Positions 17,206-27,184 of a stretch of DNA of 64,000 bases are shown here, piece after piece; position 1 is the first letter of the stretch, and the number at the start of each line of letters is the position of its first letter. Source of the stretch: Limosilactobacillus oris DSM 4864. Lineage in GTDB: Bacteria; Bacillota; Bacilli; Lactobacillales; Lactobacillaceae. Made by a program: the position numbers and the translations under genes. The notes beneath the pieces were generated by a model. That model was not told the DNA's origin and searched no databases. It saw only the letters and a program-made list of their open reading frames with translations. The DNA lies in contig NZ_AZGE01000008.1 in the NCBI RefSeq assembly GCF_001434465.1, positions 1 to 64,000 of the forward strand, given 5' to 3'.

Positions 17206-19059
17206 ATGTATATTAACGTCACCGCTAAGGCCCAGTCGGTCTTTCGCAATTACCCACCGGTCAAGGATCCGGCGGCAGCTAAGGCCGCGGCCCTTGCCAA
17301 CCCGCTGTATTCCTGGCACGTGACCTACTTTTCCGTCCAGCACCACCGGCAGGTTGCCTTCATTAATGATGCTGCGGACCTGCTGGTGGTCCTGCCAAAC
17401 GTTTATGCGCATGACTACCCGCGCCTGCAGGAGCTCTTTGAGGAGCAGCTAAGCAACCAGCTCCACCGCTTGGGGTTGACGAACCAGCAGATTCGCCAGT
17501 ACCTGAGGCAGGCGGGACCATGGGAAATTAACCGGACGATCAACCGCGGGGTGGTCGGCAACCTAACCCAGGCAATCCGGGATAACAAGCCGCTGGTTGG
17601 CAGTCGGGACCGGCAAACACTGGCGAGCCTGGCGCAGCAGTTAAAGCGTGCGGTCACTGAAGATAATTCCCTGACCAAGACGGTGATCTTTACCGATTTG
17701 CCGGCATGGCAAGAGAGCACAACGCCAGCCGCCCAGCCGGCGGGTGCGGACCGCCGCTTGCAAAACGCGACCAACCAGCTCCGCTACATTGAGGACCACC
17801 GCAGTAAAATTCCCGAAACGGATTACGAAAAAAACGTGGCGCGGATTGGTGAATTAAACCAGCTGTTAATTGATGCCTTCGTTACGGCCAACCCAGACGG
17901 GCTAAGCGCCAAGACCATGCACCGCCACCAGGAGCGGCTGGAATTCTTCCTCAACAGCATTGTTGCCTACCAGCTCGGGACCATCTATGGCTCGACCGCC
18001 ACTGACTTGGAGACACCGCTGGCCCACGGGGCGACCTTTAATGAAATGCGCCAGGTGCGGACGGCCTTAAAGAAGTTCTTCCAGTATATCCATGACCAGG
18101 GCCTGCTAAGCGCTGCGGAGCTGAAGGAAAATAAGGAAGCACTGACCTACCAGCTCATGGACCCGGAACTGGAGGAGAGCAGCATTCTGGACAATTTGGA
18201 CTTTGCTAATTTCTTCAGGCCGGACCAGCTGAGCCTGCCCATTTTTGATGCGGACACGGAGCAGCTGCTTGCCAGTTACTGCGCGGCCTTTGCCAACCTT
18301 TACGGACTGATTTCCTGCGACCAGGCCTACCGGATGATCCTGAAGCAGAATCCCCAGCTGCCGGCCGGTCCCCACCGCATGGCGGACTGGTTTGAGGCCC
18401 ATCGTGGTGACCAGGACCCGGCCTTCATCATTGACGAGGTCGGTGGCGATGTATCAATTATCCATCCGGCGATTTACCGTCAGGAATTGCAGCAAAACCT
18501 GCTGACTGACCAGCTGGGCCTGCCCTTTTATCTGCCGAATAAGGACCAGCTGCTGAAGTACCGGCTTTCTGGCTACCAGGAAGATGTCCTGGCGGTTCAG
18601 AAGTACCAGCAGAGCCTTGAACAAAACGCACACGTGCCGCGAGCAGATGCTTTGCAGTGGACCTCCCGGGTGCGCCGCCTGTTTAATCACCAGTTTATTC
18701 AGTCATTTGACGACAACCAGGCAGCCTTGGAACGGGAGCTGGCCGCTCAGGGCTATACCTGGACGAATCCGGCGGACCGGGAGCAGTGGCGGGCCGCACT
18801 GCGGGAGTTAGTTCCGGGCCTGCGATTGTTTGTCCGCCGCGGCCTGACGATGGCCGAGCGCGACCAGCGAGTATCGGTAATTGATGAAGTCCAGCGGCAC
18901 CAGCAATTAACCCCTGCGGTGACGGCAGAAATCAAGTCGGCCCGGGTCGATCCATTGGATATCGTTATTGGGACGGCCTTCCTCGATGACCTGACCGAGG
19001 AGCAAAAGAACGCCATCGTTGAGCAGCTGAGTGAGCTGGACATTCCAACGTTGGGCTAG
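17206..19059 (+). CDS. Large protein of unknown function (617 residues)
   Basis: There is no signal peptide and no membrane helix. The first 130 residues (MYINVTAKAQSVF; YSWHVTYFSVQHHRQVAFINDA; DLLVVLPN) resemble a small domain found alone in other Firmicutes proteins, possibly DUF6933, but this is from memory and unproven. The middle has a helical, charged stretch (about 185-300), and the rest is helical with many Gln, Leu and Asp. No catalytic motif is recognised. It follows the ATPase gene by 104 bp, with a related sequence motif upstream of both. The GAGGGGG ribosome site is a little far from the ATG. Confidence 0.65.
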   Translation: MYINVTAKAQSVFRNYPPVKDPAAAKAAALANPLYSWHVTYFSVQHHRQVAFINDAADLLVVLPNVYAHDYPRLQELFEEQLSNQLHRLGLTNQQIRQYLRQAGPWEINRTINRGVVGNLTQAIRDNKPLVGSRDRQTLASLAQQLKRAVTEDNSLTKTVIFTDLPAWQESTTPAAQPAGADRRLQNATNQLRYIEDHRSKIPETDYEKNVARIGELNQLLIDAFVTANPDGLSAKTMHRHQERLEFFLNSIVAYQLGTIYGSTATDLETPLAHGATFNEMRQVRTALKKFFQYIHDQGLLSAAELKENKEALTYQLMDPELEESSILDNLDFANFFRPDQLSLPIFDADTEQLLASYCAAFANLYGLISCDQAYRMILKQNPQLPAGPHRMADWFEAHRGDQDPAFIIDEVGGDVSIIHPAIYRQELQQNLLTDQLGLPFYLPNKDQLLKYRLSGYQEDVLAVQKYQQSLEQNAHVPRADALQWTSRVRRLFNHQFIQSFDDNQAALERELAAQGYTWTNPADREQWRAALRELVPGLRLFVRRGLTMAERDQRVSVIDEVQRHQQLTPAVTAEIKSARVDPLDIVIGTAFLDDLTEEQKNAIVEQLSELDIPTLG

Positions 19060-19097
19060 GCAGACTTGAAACTACTAATTTAAATTAGAGGACCTGC

Positions 19098-19145
19098 AAA
19101 GCGGCCTCCCGAAGACGGTTAACGTCAACCTCGGGAGGCCGCTTT
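19098..19145 (+). terminator. Hairpin after the 617-residue protein
   Basis: AAAGCGGCCTCCCGA pairs with TCGGGAGGCCGCTTT, with GACG/CGTC inside. The T tract is short, so termination may be partial. Confidence 0.7.
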
Positions 19146-19149
19146 CGGT

Positions 19150-19209
19150 CGTTAACTGAAACAATCAGCAGATTAATGAAAACGGTGCCGCAAACCAAGC
19201 TCGTATAGT
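19150..19209 (+). promoter_or_regulatory. Candidate LytTR operator and -10 of the first repeat protein
   Basis: CGTTAACTGA (19150) and AGATTAATGA (19170) are imperfect direct repeats 20 bp apart, and TATAGT at 19204-19209 is a -10 candidate without a good -35. The arrangement matches that at 8128-8186. Confidence 0.45.
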
Positions 19210-19247
19210 AGAATTGACGAGAAAATTTAAAATTGGGGGATTACTAA

Positions 19248-22200
19248 ATGACTAAAGAGCACAAAAAACTATATTAAGAAGGGAAAATTGTGGTTAACCG
19301 CGACCATCCTGGCACTGGCGTGGGGAATCGCGGCTGACAACGACAGTGCTGCCGCCGATACGGGCGTTCAGCAGCCGCTGGTGACCGCCGTCGTGGACCA
19401 GGCGCCTGCTGGGGCGACCACTAGCAAACTAAGCACGTCCGCTACTGATCAGCCAACCGCCCCGGCTGTTAGTTATGACCACCAGGACCAGGGTAACTAC
19501 GCAAACCTAGATAGTGTAAAGCTGAACAATCTGGGGGGGGGTAGAAGTTAGCGGCTGGCACGCTACGAACGCCTCCCTTGACCGGCCTACCCACTGGCTG
19601 ATTGCTTACGACCAGACGACTCACACCGAGCTTAGCCGGGTTCAGGTTACCACGCCCGCTAGCCGCCCGGATGTTGCCCGGGTGCACGATGTTTATAATG
19701 CCGGGCAGTCCGGTTTCCAAGGTCAGCTGACCCTGGGCGCTGACCCGATTGCCCGCGGCGACTCGATTTCTATTATCAGCCGGTTTAGTCGCGATGCGGC
19801 CGGCAACCAGGACTACGTTGATTACTGGTTCAGTCCCTTTGCGCTGGACCGGCAAAACGTTGCCTGGCTGGATCAGGTGACGCTGAGCGATGGCCAGTTA
19901 ACGCTAACCGGCTGGCACGCCAGCAATCAGGCGGCCAACAAGGCCAACCATTATATCATTGTTCTCGACAGCAGCGACCATAACCGGGAACTTACGCGAA
20001 TCAAGGTTGCGCCTTGTGCACGCCCAGACTTAGGGCGGGTCTATCCCGGGATTATGAACGCGGACCGGTCCGGATTCCGCGCCCAAATTGCCTTGCCCAA
20101 CGACGTGATTGCCCGCGGGGATACCCTGACGGTCATCAGCCGCTACTCCGGCAGTGCGGATGGCAATAGCGATTACCTTGATTACTGGTTCAGCCCGCTT
20201 GCTTTGGGCCAACAAAACGCCGCCAGCCTTGACGGGGTCAGTGTTGTTAAGGGGCAATTGCAGCTAAGCGGCTGGCACGCAACCAATGCGGCCGCTAGCC
20301 GGCCGTACCATTGGGTAATCGTGCTTGACCGGACGACTGGGCAAGAGGTTGGCCGGGTTAAGGTCAACGCGGCAGTTGCCCGGCCCGACGTTGCGAAGGT
20401 CTACCCGTTGGTCAGCAATGCGGGCCAGGCCGGATTTTCGGTCCAGCTTAGCACGACAAACATGAATTTCAGCCACCAGCTGCAGGCGATTAGCCGGTAC
20501 AGCGGCAGCGCGGATGGCAACAGCGACTACGTTGACTACTGGTTTAACCCGATTTGCGGCAACGAAACGAACCAGGGCTACCTGGATGGCTTTGACCTAT
20601 CCGACGGGCACCAGCTGAAAGTGGTCGGCTGGCACGCCAATGATATTTCTCGCTTGGAAAACAATCACTTTCTAATCCTCTTTGATAACACCGCTCAGCG
20701 TCAGGTTACCGTTACGACCGCGGTTACCGCCAACCGTCCGGACGTGGCGAGAAGCCTACCGAACGTTGTGACGGCCGCCCGTGCTGGATTTACCGGGAGC
20801 TTTGACCTCGCGGCCGCTTCCCTGCCAGCGGGCCACAGCTATTCAGTGGTGAGCCGCTACTCCACCAGCAGTGCCGGAAATGGTAGCGGCGGTCAGTATA
20901 CCGACTACTGGTTTGCACCGGTGACGCTCGACCAGCGGGCTTCCTGGCTGGATAATATTAAGATGACCAGTGACGGCCTCCACGTCGCCGGGTGGATGGT
21001 CGACGCAAAACACAGTGACCGGCAATACGCCTACGCAATCGTAATGAACGATGGCAAGGAGGTGGCCAGAAAACAGCTGACCCTCCGCGCGCGGCCCGAT
21101 ATTCAAAAACTCTACCGGACGACCTTCGGGAGCCTGTACAGCGGCTTTGACGACGTGGTTAATTTGGACCCTGCAATGGTGACTGGCAACCTGCAAGTGA
21201 TCCTGCGCTTTACCGACGATCAAGCTGGCAACGGGAACGCCAGTGACCAGTGGAGCCAGGGCTACGCTGCTAACGTCGGCAACTTTGATACGATCAATGT
21301 CAATGGGAGCGGGATGTACGTCAGCGGCTGGCACGCTGCTAACACGTCCGTAAACCAAAAGTACCAGTACCTCATCTTCCTCGATGCCCAAAGCGGGCAG
21401 GAATTGTACCGGGTTAGTGTTCCCGATGCGAGCCGGGAGCGGGCTGACGTTGGCCGGGCCTTTCCGGCGATTTACAATAGCGACCACTCTGGTTTCCAGA
21501 TCGGGTTCACAATCCCTGACCAGATGCAGCACCATGTCGTTCGGATTATTCACCGCTATAGCACCGATGCGGCCGGCAACCGTCAGTATACCGACTACTG
21601 GTCGGGACCAGTGGATGTCAACAGTTACGCCCAGCGGTTAGTTGCGGCTTGGAGCCAAATTATCAATAACTTTGGTGCCCCGGTCGACATCGCCATTCAG
21701 CTGCCGTCCACGGGTCAGGTGATCTCGTGGACTAACGCACCGGGACACCAATTTATTACGGCCAGCTCGGTTAAGGTCAGCATTTTATCGCTCCTGATGC
21801 ACAATACCGGCGGCAACCTCAACGGCTACCAGCAGGACCTGGCGCAACGGATGATTCGTTATAGCGACAACAATGCCACCTCAACGATTACTGCTAATTA
21901 CCTCGGCGGTAACGGCGGGATTAATGCCATCTTCCGTGCGTTGGGGATGAACTCTTCCTACACCGGCGAGCACTGGGGCTGGACGGTAACGACGGCCGCC
22001 GACCAGTTGAAAGTACTCAACGAAATTTTCTTAAAGCCGCACTCGGACTACCTGAACGACGGTTCCCGCAACTACATTAAGTACCTGATGAATACCGTGT
22101 CGCCAGCCCAAAACTGGGGGATTTCTGCTGGCAGCAGCAACTTCTACATCAAGGACGGCTGGAACTATATCGACAATCCATATGCCTGGAACGTCAGCAG

Positions 22201-22318
22201 CATTGGCTACATTCCGAACAAGTACACGATTGCGATTTACACGGAAGGCAAGCCACTGACAAACGCGCGGGTGGTAATTGAACAGTTGGCCCAGGTAACC
22301 CGGTCGATCATTGGTTAA
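19248..22318 (+). pseudogene. KxYKxGKxW surface protein, six repeats plus class A beta-lactamase-like domain (two frameshifts)
   Basis: If read through, this is a protein of about 1020 residues. It has a KxYKxGKxW signal peptide, six copies of a repeat of about 115 residues marked by GWHATN, ARPDV, SGF and DYVDYWF, and a C-terminal serine hydrolase domain. That domain has ASSVKVS (SxxK, near 21760), YSDNN (SDN) and KDGW (KTG-like), the three motifs of class A penicillin-recognising enzymes. The start codon has GGGGG upstream. A +1 T at about 19274 gives a stop after nine codons, and a G9 run at 19533-19541 shifts the frame again; with eight G the frame would be open. No LPxTG is present. Attachment may be through the repeats. 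It is followed directly by a paralogue. Confidence 0.8.
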
Positions 22319-22331
22319 GGGGGAGAATAAA

Positions 22332-25272
22332 GTGAAGGAACATAAAAAAATGTATAAACGGGGGAAACTCTGGGTCGCGGCAACGCTCTTTGCCCTCGCG
22401 CTCGGAATTCAAATTGGGAGCAGCACAACGACCTCTGCTGACACGGTAACGTCGGCCTGGCAGGCGACCACGCAGACTAGCGTGGTTGCCCAGCCTGCCC
22501 CGCAAACTGTAAACAGCAGTTATAATAAAGCGGATCAGGGCAACTACGCGGCCCTGGATTCGGTTCAGTTAACCCAGCAGGGTCAGCTGAACGTCAGCGG
22601 CTGGCACGCAACTAACGCGGCGGTGAACCGGCCGAACCACTGGCTGATTGCCTATGACCAAACAGCCCAGCGGGAACTCAGCCGGGTTCAAGTGCAGACC
22701 CCCGTTGCCCGCCCAGATGTGGCACGGGTCCACGATGTATATGGAGCAGCTACCGCGGGCTTTCAGGCCCAGTTGGCGCTGACCCCGGCCGCGATTGCGC
22801 ATGGTGACGCCATCCAAGTGGTGAGCCGCTATACCGATGATCTGGCGGGCAACGGCAACCCGGTCGACTACTGGTTTGCGCCCGTTAAAATCGATTCAAG
22901 CAACGCGGCGCACTTGGATCAGGTTCAGCTGAGTGCTAACCAGCTGACCATTACCGGCTGGCACGCAACCAACCTGGCGGCGGACAAGCCCAATCATTAC
23001 CTCATCGTGCTGGATTCCAGTGACCACAACCGTGAATTGGGGCGGATTAAGGTCGATAACGTTGCTCGTCCCGACGTTGCGCGGGCTTTTTCAGGAATCG
23101 TTAATGCGGGGAATTCCGGCTTTGCCGACCGGTTGACGTTACCGGCCGGGGTGGTGAGCTGCGGTGCCGAGTTAACCATCATTAGCCGCTATACCTCATC
23201 GGCGGACGGCAACAGTGACTACGTTGACTACTGGTTTCCGCCAGTCCGCCTGGGGCAGGAGAACGTTGCGAACCTTGATAACATCAGCGTGGTCGGTGGC
23301 CAGCTGGTGGCCAGCGGCTGGCACGCCGCTAATCAGGCCAGTGGCCGCGGTCACCACTACTTAATTCTGCTTGACCGGACCGCGAATAATCAGGAAGTTG
23401 GGCGAATTGAAGTTACCAACCTCGCGTCCTGACGTTGCCCGCGCGTTTCCACTGATTAACAACGCGGCTAACGCGGGCTTTCGGGCCGGCTTTCAGGCCA
23501 ACCGGCTCAATTTTAACCATCAGCTGCAGTTGATTAGCCGTTACAGCGGCAGTGCGGACGGCAACAGTGACTACGTTGATTACTGGTTTCCACCGCTTGC
23601 CGGCCCCACGGAAAATCTGGCGCACCTGGATGGTTTTGACTGGTCCAACGGTCACCAGCTCAAGGTGACCGGTTGGCACGCCAATGATATTACCCGCTTT
23701 GAAAGCAACCACAACCTGATCCTGTTTGATAATACGGCTGGCCGCCAGGTGGCCGTAACGATGAGCCAGCCAGTCGCACGGCCCGACGTTGGCCGGGCCT
23801 TTCCGGCAATTGCGACGGCGGCCCGGTCTGGCTTTAGCGGTAGTTTTGACTTGACAAACTGGCACCTGGACCCCCAGCACCAGTATTCAGTAGTCAGCCG
23901 CTATTCAACGTCGGCTGACCCGAACGGCAACGGCGGGGACGGCCAGTACACCGATGAGTGGCTCAGCTTGCCGCTAGCAAATCGGCGCAGTTTTTACTTT
24001 GACCAGCTTCAAATGACGGCTGCGGGCCTGCGGCTTGCTGGCTGGGCCGTTGATAGCAGCGCACCGGCAAGACCATATGCCTACGTGATCGTGCTTAGCG
24101 ATGGCCGCGAGATTGGCCGGAGTCAGCTGACCTTAACGGCCCGGCCTGATATTGCCCGCCTTTACCCGCAGACCTTTAACAGCCTGAATAGTGGCTTCAA
24201 CACCGTTGTTCACTTTGACCCGGCCAAGGTCGGCCAGCAAATGCAGGTGCTGGTCCGCTTTACCGATGACCCGGCGGGGAACGGCAACGCTTCTGACCAA
24301 GCCAGTCCGATTTATTCAAACAGTGCTGGCTACCTCGATCAGCTGGTTGTTACACCGACTACATTGCAGCTTGCTGGTTGGCACATTAGTGACCAAACCG
24401 CCGGCAAACCCTACCAGTACCTGATTGCACTTGGGCAAAACGGGAGTGAGCTGAAGCGCTGGCGGCTGACCGACCTGACTGCGCGCCCTGACGTCACAGC
24501 CAGCTTCCCGGCAATCCTGGGAAATGACCAGGCCGGTTTTGCCGCGTCGTTTGCGATTCCGGCTAATATGTATGGGCAAACGATCCAGCTGATCCATCGT
24601 TACAGCGATGACCAGGGCGGAAATGGTCACTATACCGACTGGTACGCCGCCCCGTTCTATATTCCAGCGGCGGTGGCCGACCCACGGGGGATTCAGCGCT
24701 TTGCGGGAAACACCTACTACTTTGACCCGACAACCCGCCAGCCAGTGACAAACCGGTGGGTAGATGGGGTCTACTTTGGTGCGGACGGCCGGATGACGAA
24801 CGGTCAGTTCTCAGCCCGAATCATCAACTGGTTTGTGGAACACGAAGGAAGGCTAACCTATTCCCAGCGCGGCGCCCGCAACGGCAGTGACGGGACCGCG
24901 GATTGTTCCGGTTCGATGACGGCCGCCCTGCAAGCGGCCGGGGCGACGGCACCCGCGTACGTTTACGCCACGAGCAACATTACGCCGTACCTGTTGCAGA
25001 ACGGCTACCGGCTGATCTACCAGGGTGATAATGAGTACATCCCCCAGTATGGTGATATTGTCATCTGGGGGCACATCAATAATCCATGGGAGAGCCGCCA
25101 CATCGTGATTGCTAGTGGTTCGTCTGATAACCAGCGGGCGATTTCAGTCTGCTGGCTGACCCAGGGCCAACCGGGTACCGCGGTTCAAGAGGTCGGCTAT
25201 GATTGGTATTGGAACAGCCACGGGCGAAAGTACCAGTACGTCTTTCGGCTGGCTGACCAGGGCCGGAATTAA
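22332..25272 (+). pseudogene. KxYKxGKxW surface protein, six repeats plus Amidase_5-like domain (one frameshift)
   Basis: Translation starts at GTG 22332 behind AAGGGGGAG, 13 bp after the previous stop. The signal peptide is KEHKKMYKRGKLW. The same six-repeat array as the previous gene follows, in the same order of variants (GWHATN, GWHATN, GWHAAN, GWHAND, GWAVD, GWHIS). Next come one choline/glucan-binding-like unit (YYFDPTTRQPVTNRW) and a C-terminal NlpC/P60-related Amidase_5 domain with catalytic-type Cys in TADCSGS and His in SRHIV. It should cut peptidoglycan. The frame is broken near 23425 (a 2-base loss restoring ARPDV is the best repair). One transcript with the preceding gene is likely. 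Confidence 0.8.
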
Positions 25273-25332
25273 CCGCCTTGCTGGTCCGTGACGGTTATCA
25301 ATGAAACGAGAGAGTGGGAAATAACCTCCTCG

Positions 25333-25408
25333 ACAAGGCGTGTGGCTAACCTAGAACGATAGTTGGCACGGAACGGGCCGGCGATCGTTCGTAGGCAAAT
25401 AGCCTTGT
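25333..25408 (+). ncRNA. Structured noncoding element, copy A
   Basis: The element is 76 nt, closed by ACAAGGC/GCCTTGT. Inside are GGCTAACCTAGAAC, a hairpin GAACGAT/ATCGTTC whose loop side carries TGGCACGGA, and CGTAGGCAAAT. Copy B at 38254-38331 (opposite strand) keeps these sequences but changes both stems in a compensating way. Longer arms GTGGGAAATAACCT (25314) and AGGTTTTCCAC (25433) enclose copy A. The family is not recognised. The transcribed strand is not certain. Confidence 0.55.
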
Positions 25409-25473
25409 GGTTACGACACGAAGTTAGCCTGTAGGTTTTCCACGTTATCTTAGTAATAGTTAAGAACTAGCAA

Positions 25474-25508
25474 GAGGCTGGTGAGAAAAAACGTTTTCTC
25501 CCAGCCTC
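25474..25508. terminator. Terminator between the surface protein and degV
   Basis: GAGGCTGGTGAGAAAA pairs with TTTTCTCCCAGCCTC. The T tracts are poor on both sides, so efficiency is uncertain. Confidence 0.6.
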
Positions 25509-25528
25509 CTCGTTTGCGTATTACCGGA

Positions 25529-26365
25529 CTATTTTTCAAAGCCGATCATTAAACCGCCGCTTTCCGCGTAGTAGGAACACAGGGCCCCGCAGGCTGTGAT
25601 GTTAATGATGGCGTTGGGGTAGCGGGCGCTAATCGCACTCGCTAAGCGCGCCGCTTTTTCCCGGCAGTCAACGTGGTCAATGAAGACCCGGCCGCCGATG
25701 TAGCCCTGCTTTTCCATGACCGTAACGATCTTATGCAGCATTCGTTTGCCGCCCCGCAGTTTGCCGAGCAGCTTAAATGCCCCCACATCACTGGCGGTGC
25801 CGTAGACATAGAGGTTGAGCAGGTGGGTCAGCTTGGCAATTGCCGGACTCACCCGGCCGTTATTGGCGAGGTTGTCGAGTTCCGCGAGGACGAAGAGCAG
25901 GTCGGTCTGCTGGATCTGCTGGTTCATGAGCTGGATAATTTCGTCAAAGGGGTACTGGTGGTTGATGAGAATTGCCAGCTGGGAAGCGAGCAGCCTGACC
26001 TGGGGACCGGCCGACTTGGTGTCGAAGACGTGAATCTTGGTTTCGGGGTGGTCCGCCAGGTATAGCTTTGCGGCCTGCACGGCGGAGTTGTAGCTGCCGG
26101 ACAGGGCACTGGTAATAGTCAGGACGTATACCTGGTCTGCGCCGGCAAAGGACTGGAGCCAGGCCCCCACGCTTGGGCAGGCCGAGGATGTGGCCGTCTT
26201 GGTGTTTTTAAGCGCTTGCTGGAAGTTGGCCAGGTCTAATTGGGGGTCGTCTGACCATGACTGGCCGTTGACGATTAGGGTCAGGGGAACGCTGCGGTGC
26301 GGAACTCCGCCAATCAGCGGTTCAAACGAATTGGCACCAGAGTCCGTAATAATTTTAACTATCAT
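25529..26365 (-). CDS. DegV-family fatty-acid-binding protein
   Basis: The 278-residue protein has the DegV/FakB layout: KIITDSGANSF at the start, TSSACPSVGAWLQSF (the ligand-side TSxPS-like motif), ITSALSGSYNSA, and a second domain with a GGRVFIDHVD strand. FakB proteins hold a fatty acid for phosphorylation by the FakA kinase during lipid synthesis; several paralogues per genome are usual. Monocistronic on the minus strand. The start follows a ribosome site in GGGAGATCAACAAG. Confidence 0.88.
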   Translation of the reverse strand: MIVKIITDSGANSFEPLIGGVPHRSVPLTLIVNGQSWSDDPQLDLANFQQALKNTKTATSSACPSVGAWLQSFAGADQVYVLTITSALSGSYNSAVQAAKLYLADHPETKIHVFDTKSAGPQVRLLASQLAILINHQYPFDEIIQLMNQQIQQTDLLFVLAELDNLANNGRVSPAIAKLTHLLNLYVYGTASDVGAFKLLGKLRGGKRMLHKIVTVMEKQGYIGGRVFIDHVDCREKAARLASAISARYPNAIINITACGALCSYYAESGGLMIGFEK

Positions 26366-26512
26366 CTTGTTGATCTCCCATTGGTAATTATTTTTAACAG
26401 CATAGCCATTTTAGCGAAACTTGTCAACGGTTTTTAAAAAACTTATCGTTAAGAGCGCTGTTGACACCGAAACTGGCGAATCGGTAAAATGGGACCCAGG
26501 AGGAATAGCCGA

Positions 26513-26998
26513 ATGAGTGCAGACGAAGTCAATGAAAAATTTAACCTGCCGCCGTACCAGGAGCTGCCAGACATGGGGCTCTACTTGAACCAGGTCGTGA
26601 CCTACCTGCAAAAATGCGTGGCGCCCTTTCCGAGCGTCAAGGTCACCAGCTCGATGGTTAGCAATTACGTTAAGCACCAGTTGGTGACCCGGCCGCAGAA
26701 GAAACTGTACCGGCGCGAGCAGATTGCCCAGCTGCTGTTTATTGTGGTCGCAAAAAACGTCCTGGAGCAGAGCAACTTGTACAAGGCGATTCAAATCCAG
26801 CGCGAAAGCTACCAGACCAGGGTGGCCTATAATTACTTTGCTGAGGAGCTGGGCAACGTTTCCCGGTACGTCTTTGGCCAGCAGGACCAGTTAGAACGGG
26901 TGGGGCATGAGCAGACCAAGCAAAAGCAAATGCTGCGCAATGTGATCATGGCCTTTGCTTATCGGGAATACCTTTACCAGTTCTTTGAAGGGCAGTAA
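26513..26998 (+). CDS. DUF1836 protein
   Basis: The protein has 161 residues from ATG 26513; AGGAGG at 26498-26503 rules out the upstream ATG at 26489. The pattern LPPYQELPDMGLYLNQVVTYL and VTSSMVSNYVKHQLV with YRREQIAQLLFI matches DUF1836. These proteins look like MerR-type winged helices and are probably DNA-binding regulators. Target genes are unknown. It is divergent from degV, separated by 147 bp. Confidence 0.8.
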   Translation: MSADEVNEKFNLPPYQELPDMGLYLNQVVTYLQKCVAPFPSVKVTSSMVSNYVKHQLVTRPQKKLYRREQIAQLLFIVVAKNVLEQSNLYKAIQIQRESYQTRVAYNYFAEELGNVSRYVFGQQDQLERVGHEQTKQKQMLRNVIMAFAYREYLYQFFEGQ

Positions 26999-27089
26999 GC
27001 GATGGGGGCAGCCAATTGTTTACCGGAGGGCGCTGTTAATTAAAAATAGGCGAGTTTGGGAAGAAACTATGGAACGCCTTAATATGAAG

Positions 27090-27130
27090 AGCCGGACGAT
27101 GGATCAATTGCAGATTCACCGTCCGGCTTT
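27090..27130. terminator. Terminator after the DUF1836 gene
   Basis: AGCCGGACG pairs with CGTCCGGCTTT across a 20-base loop that also shows GGAT/ATTC complementarity. Position suits both the plus-strand gene and the convergent gene ending at 27185. Confidence 0.7.
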
Positions 27131-27184
27131 GCTAGTTAGGCCAGATATTTTTTAAGCAGTTTTTGTTCATTGTGGAAGCCGGTT

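Noticed and set aside
25333-25408. Noncoding element copy A as a tRNA-like gene, because it is 76 nt with a 7-bp closing stem.
   Set aside because: No T arm can be formed next to the 3' strand of the stem on either DNA strand, and there is no D arm or anticodon arm of tRNA form.
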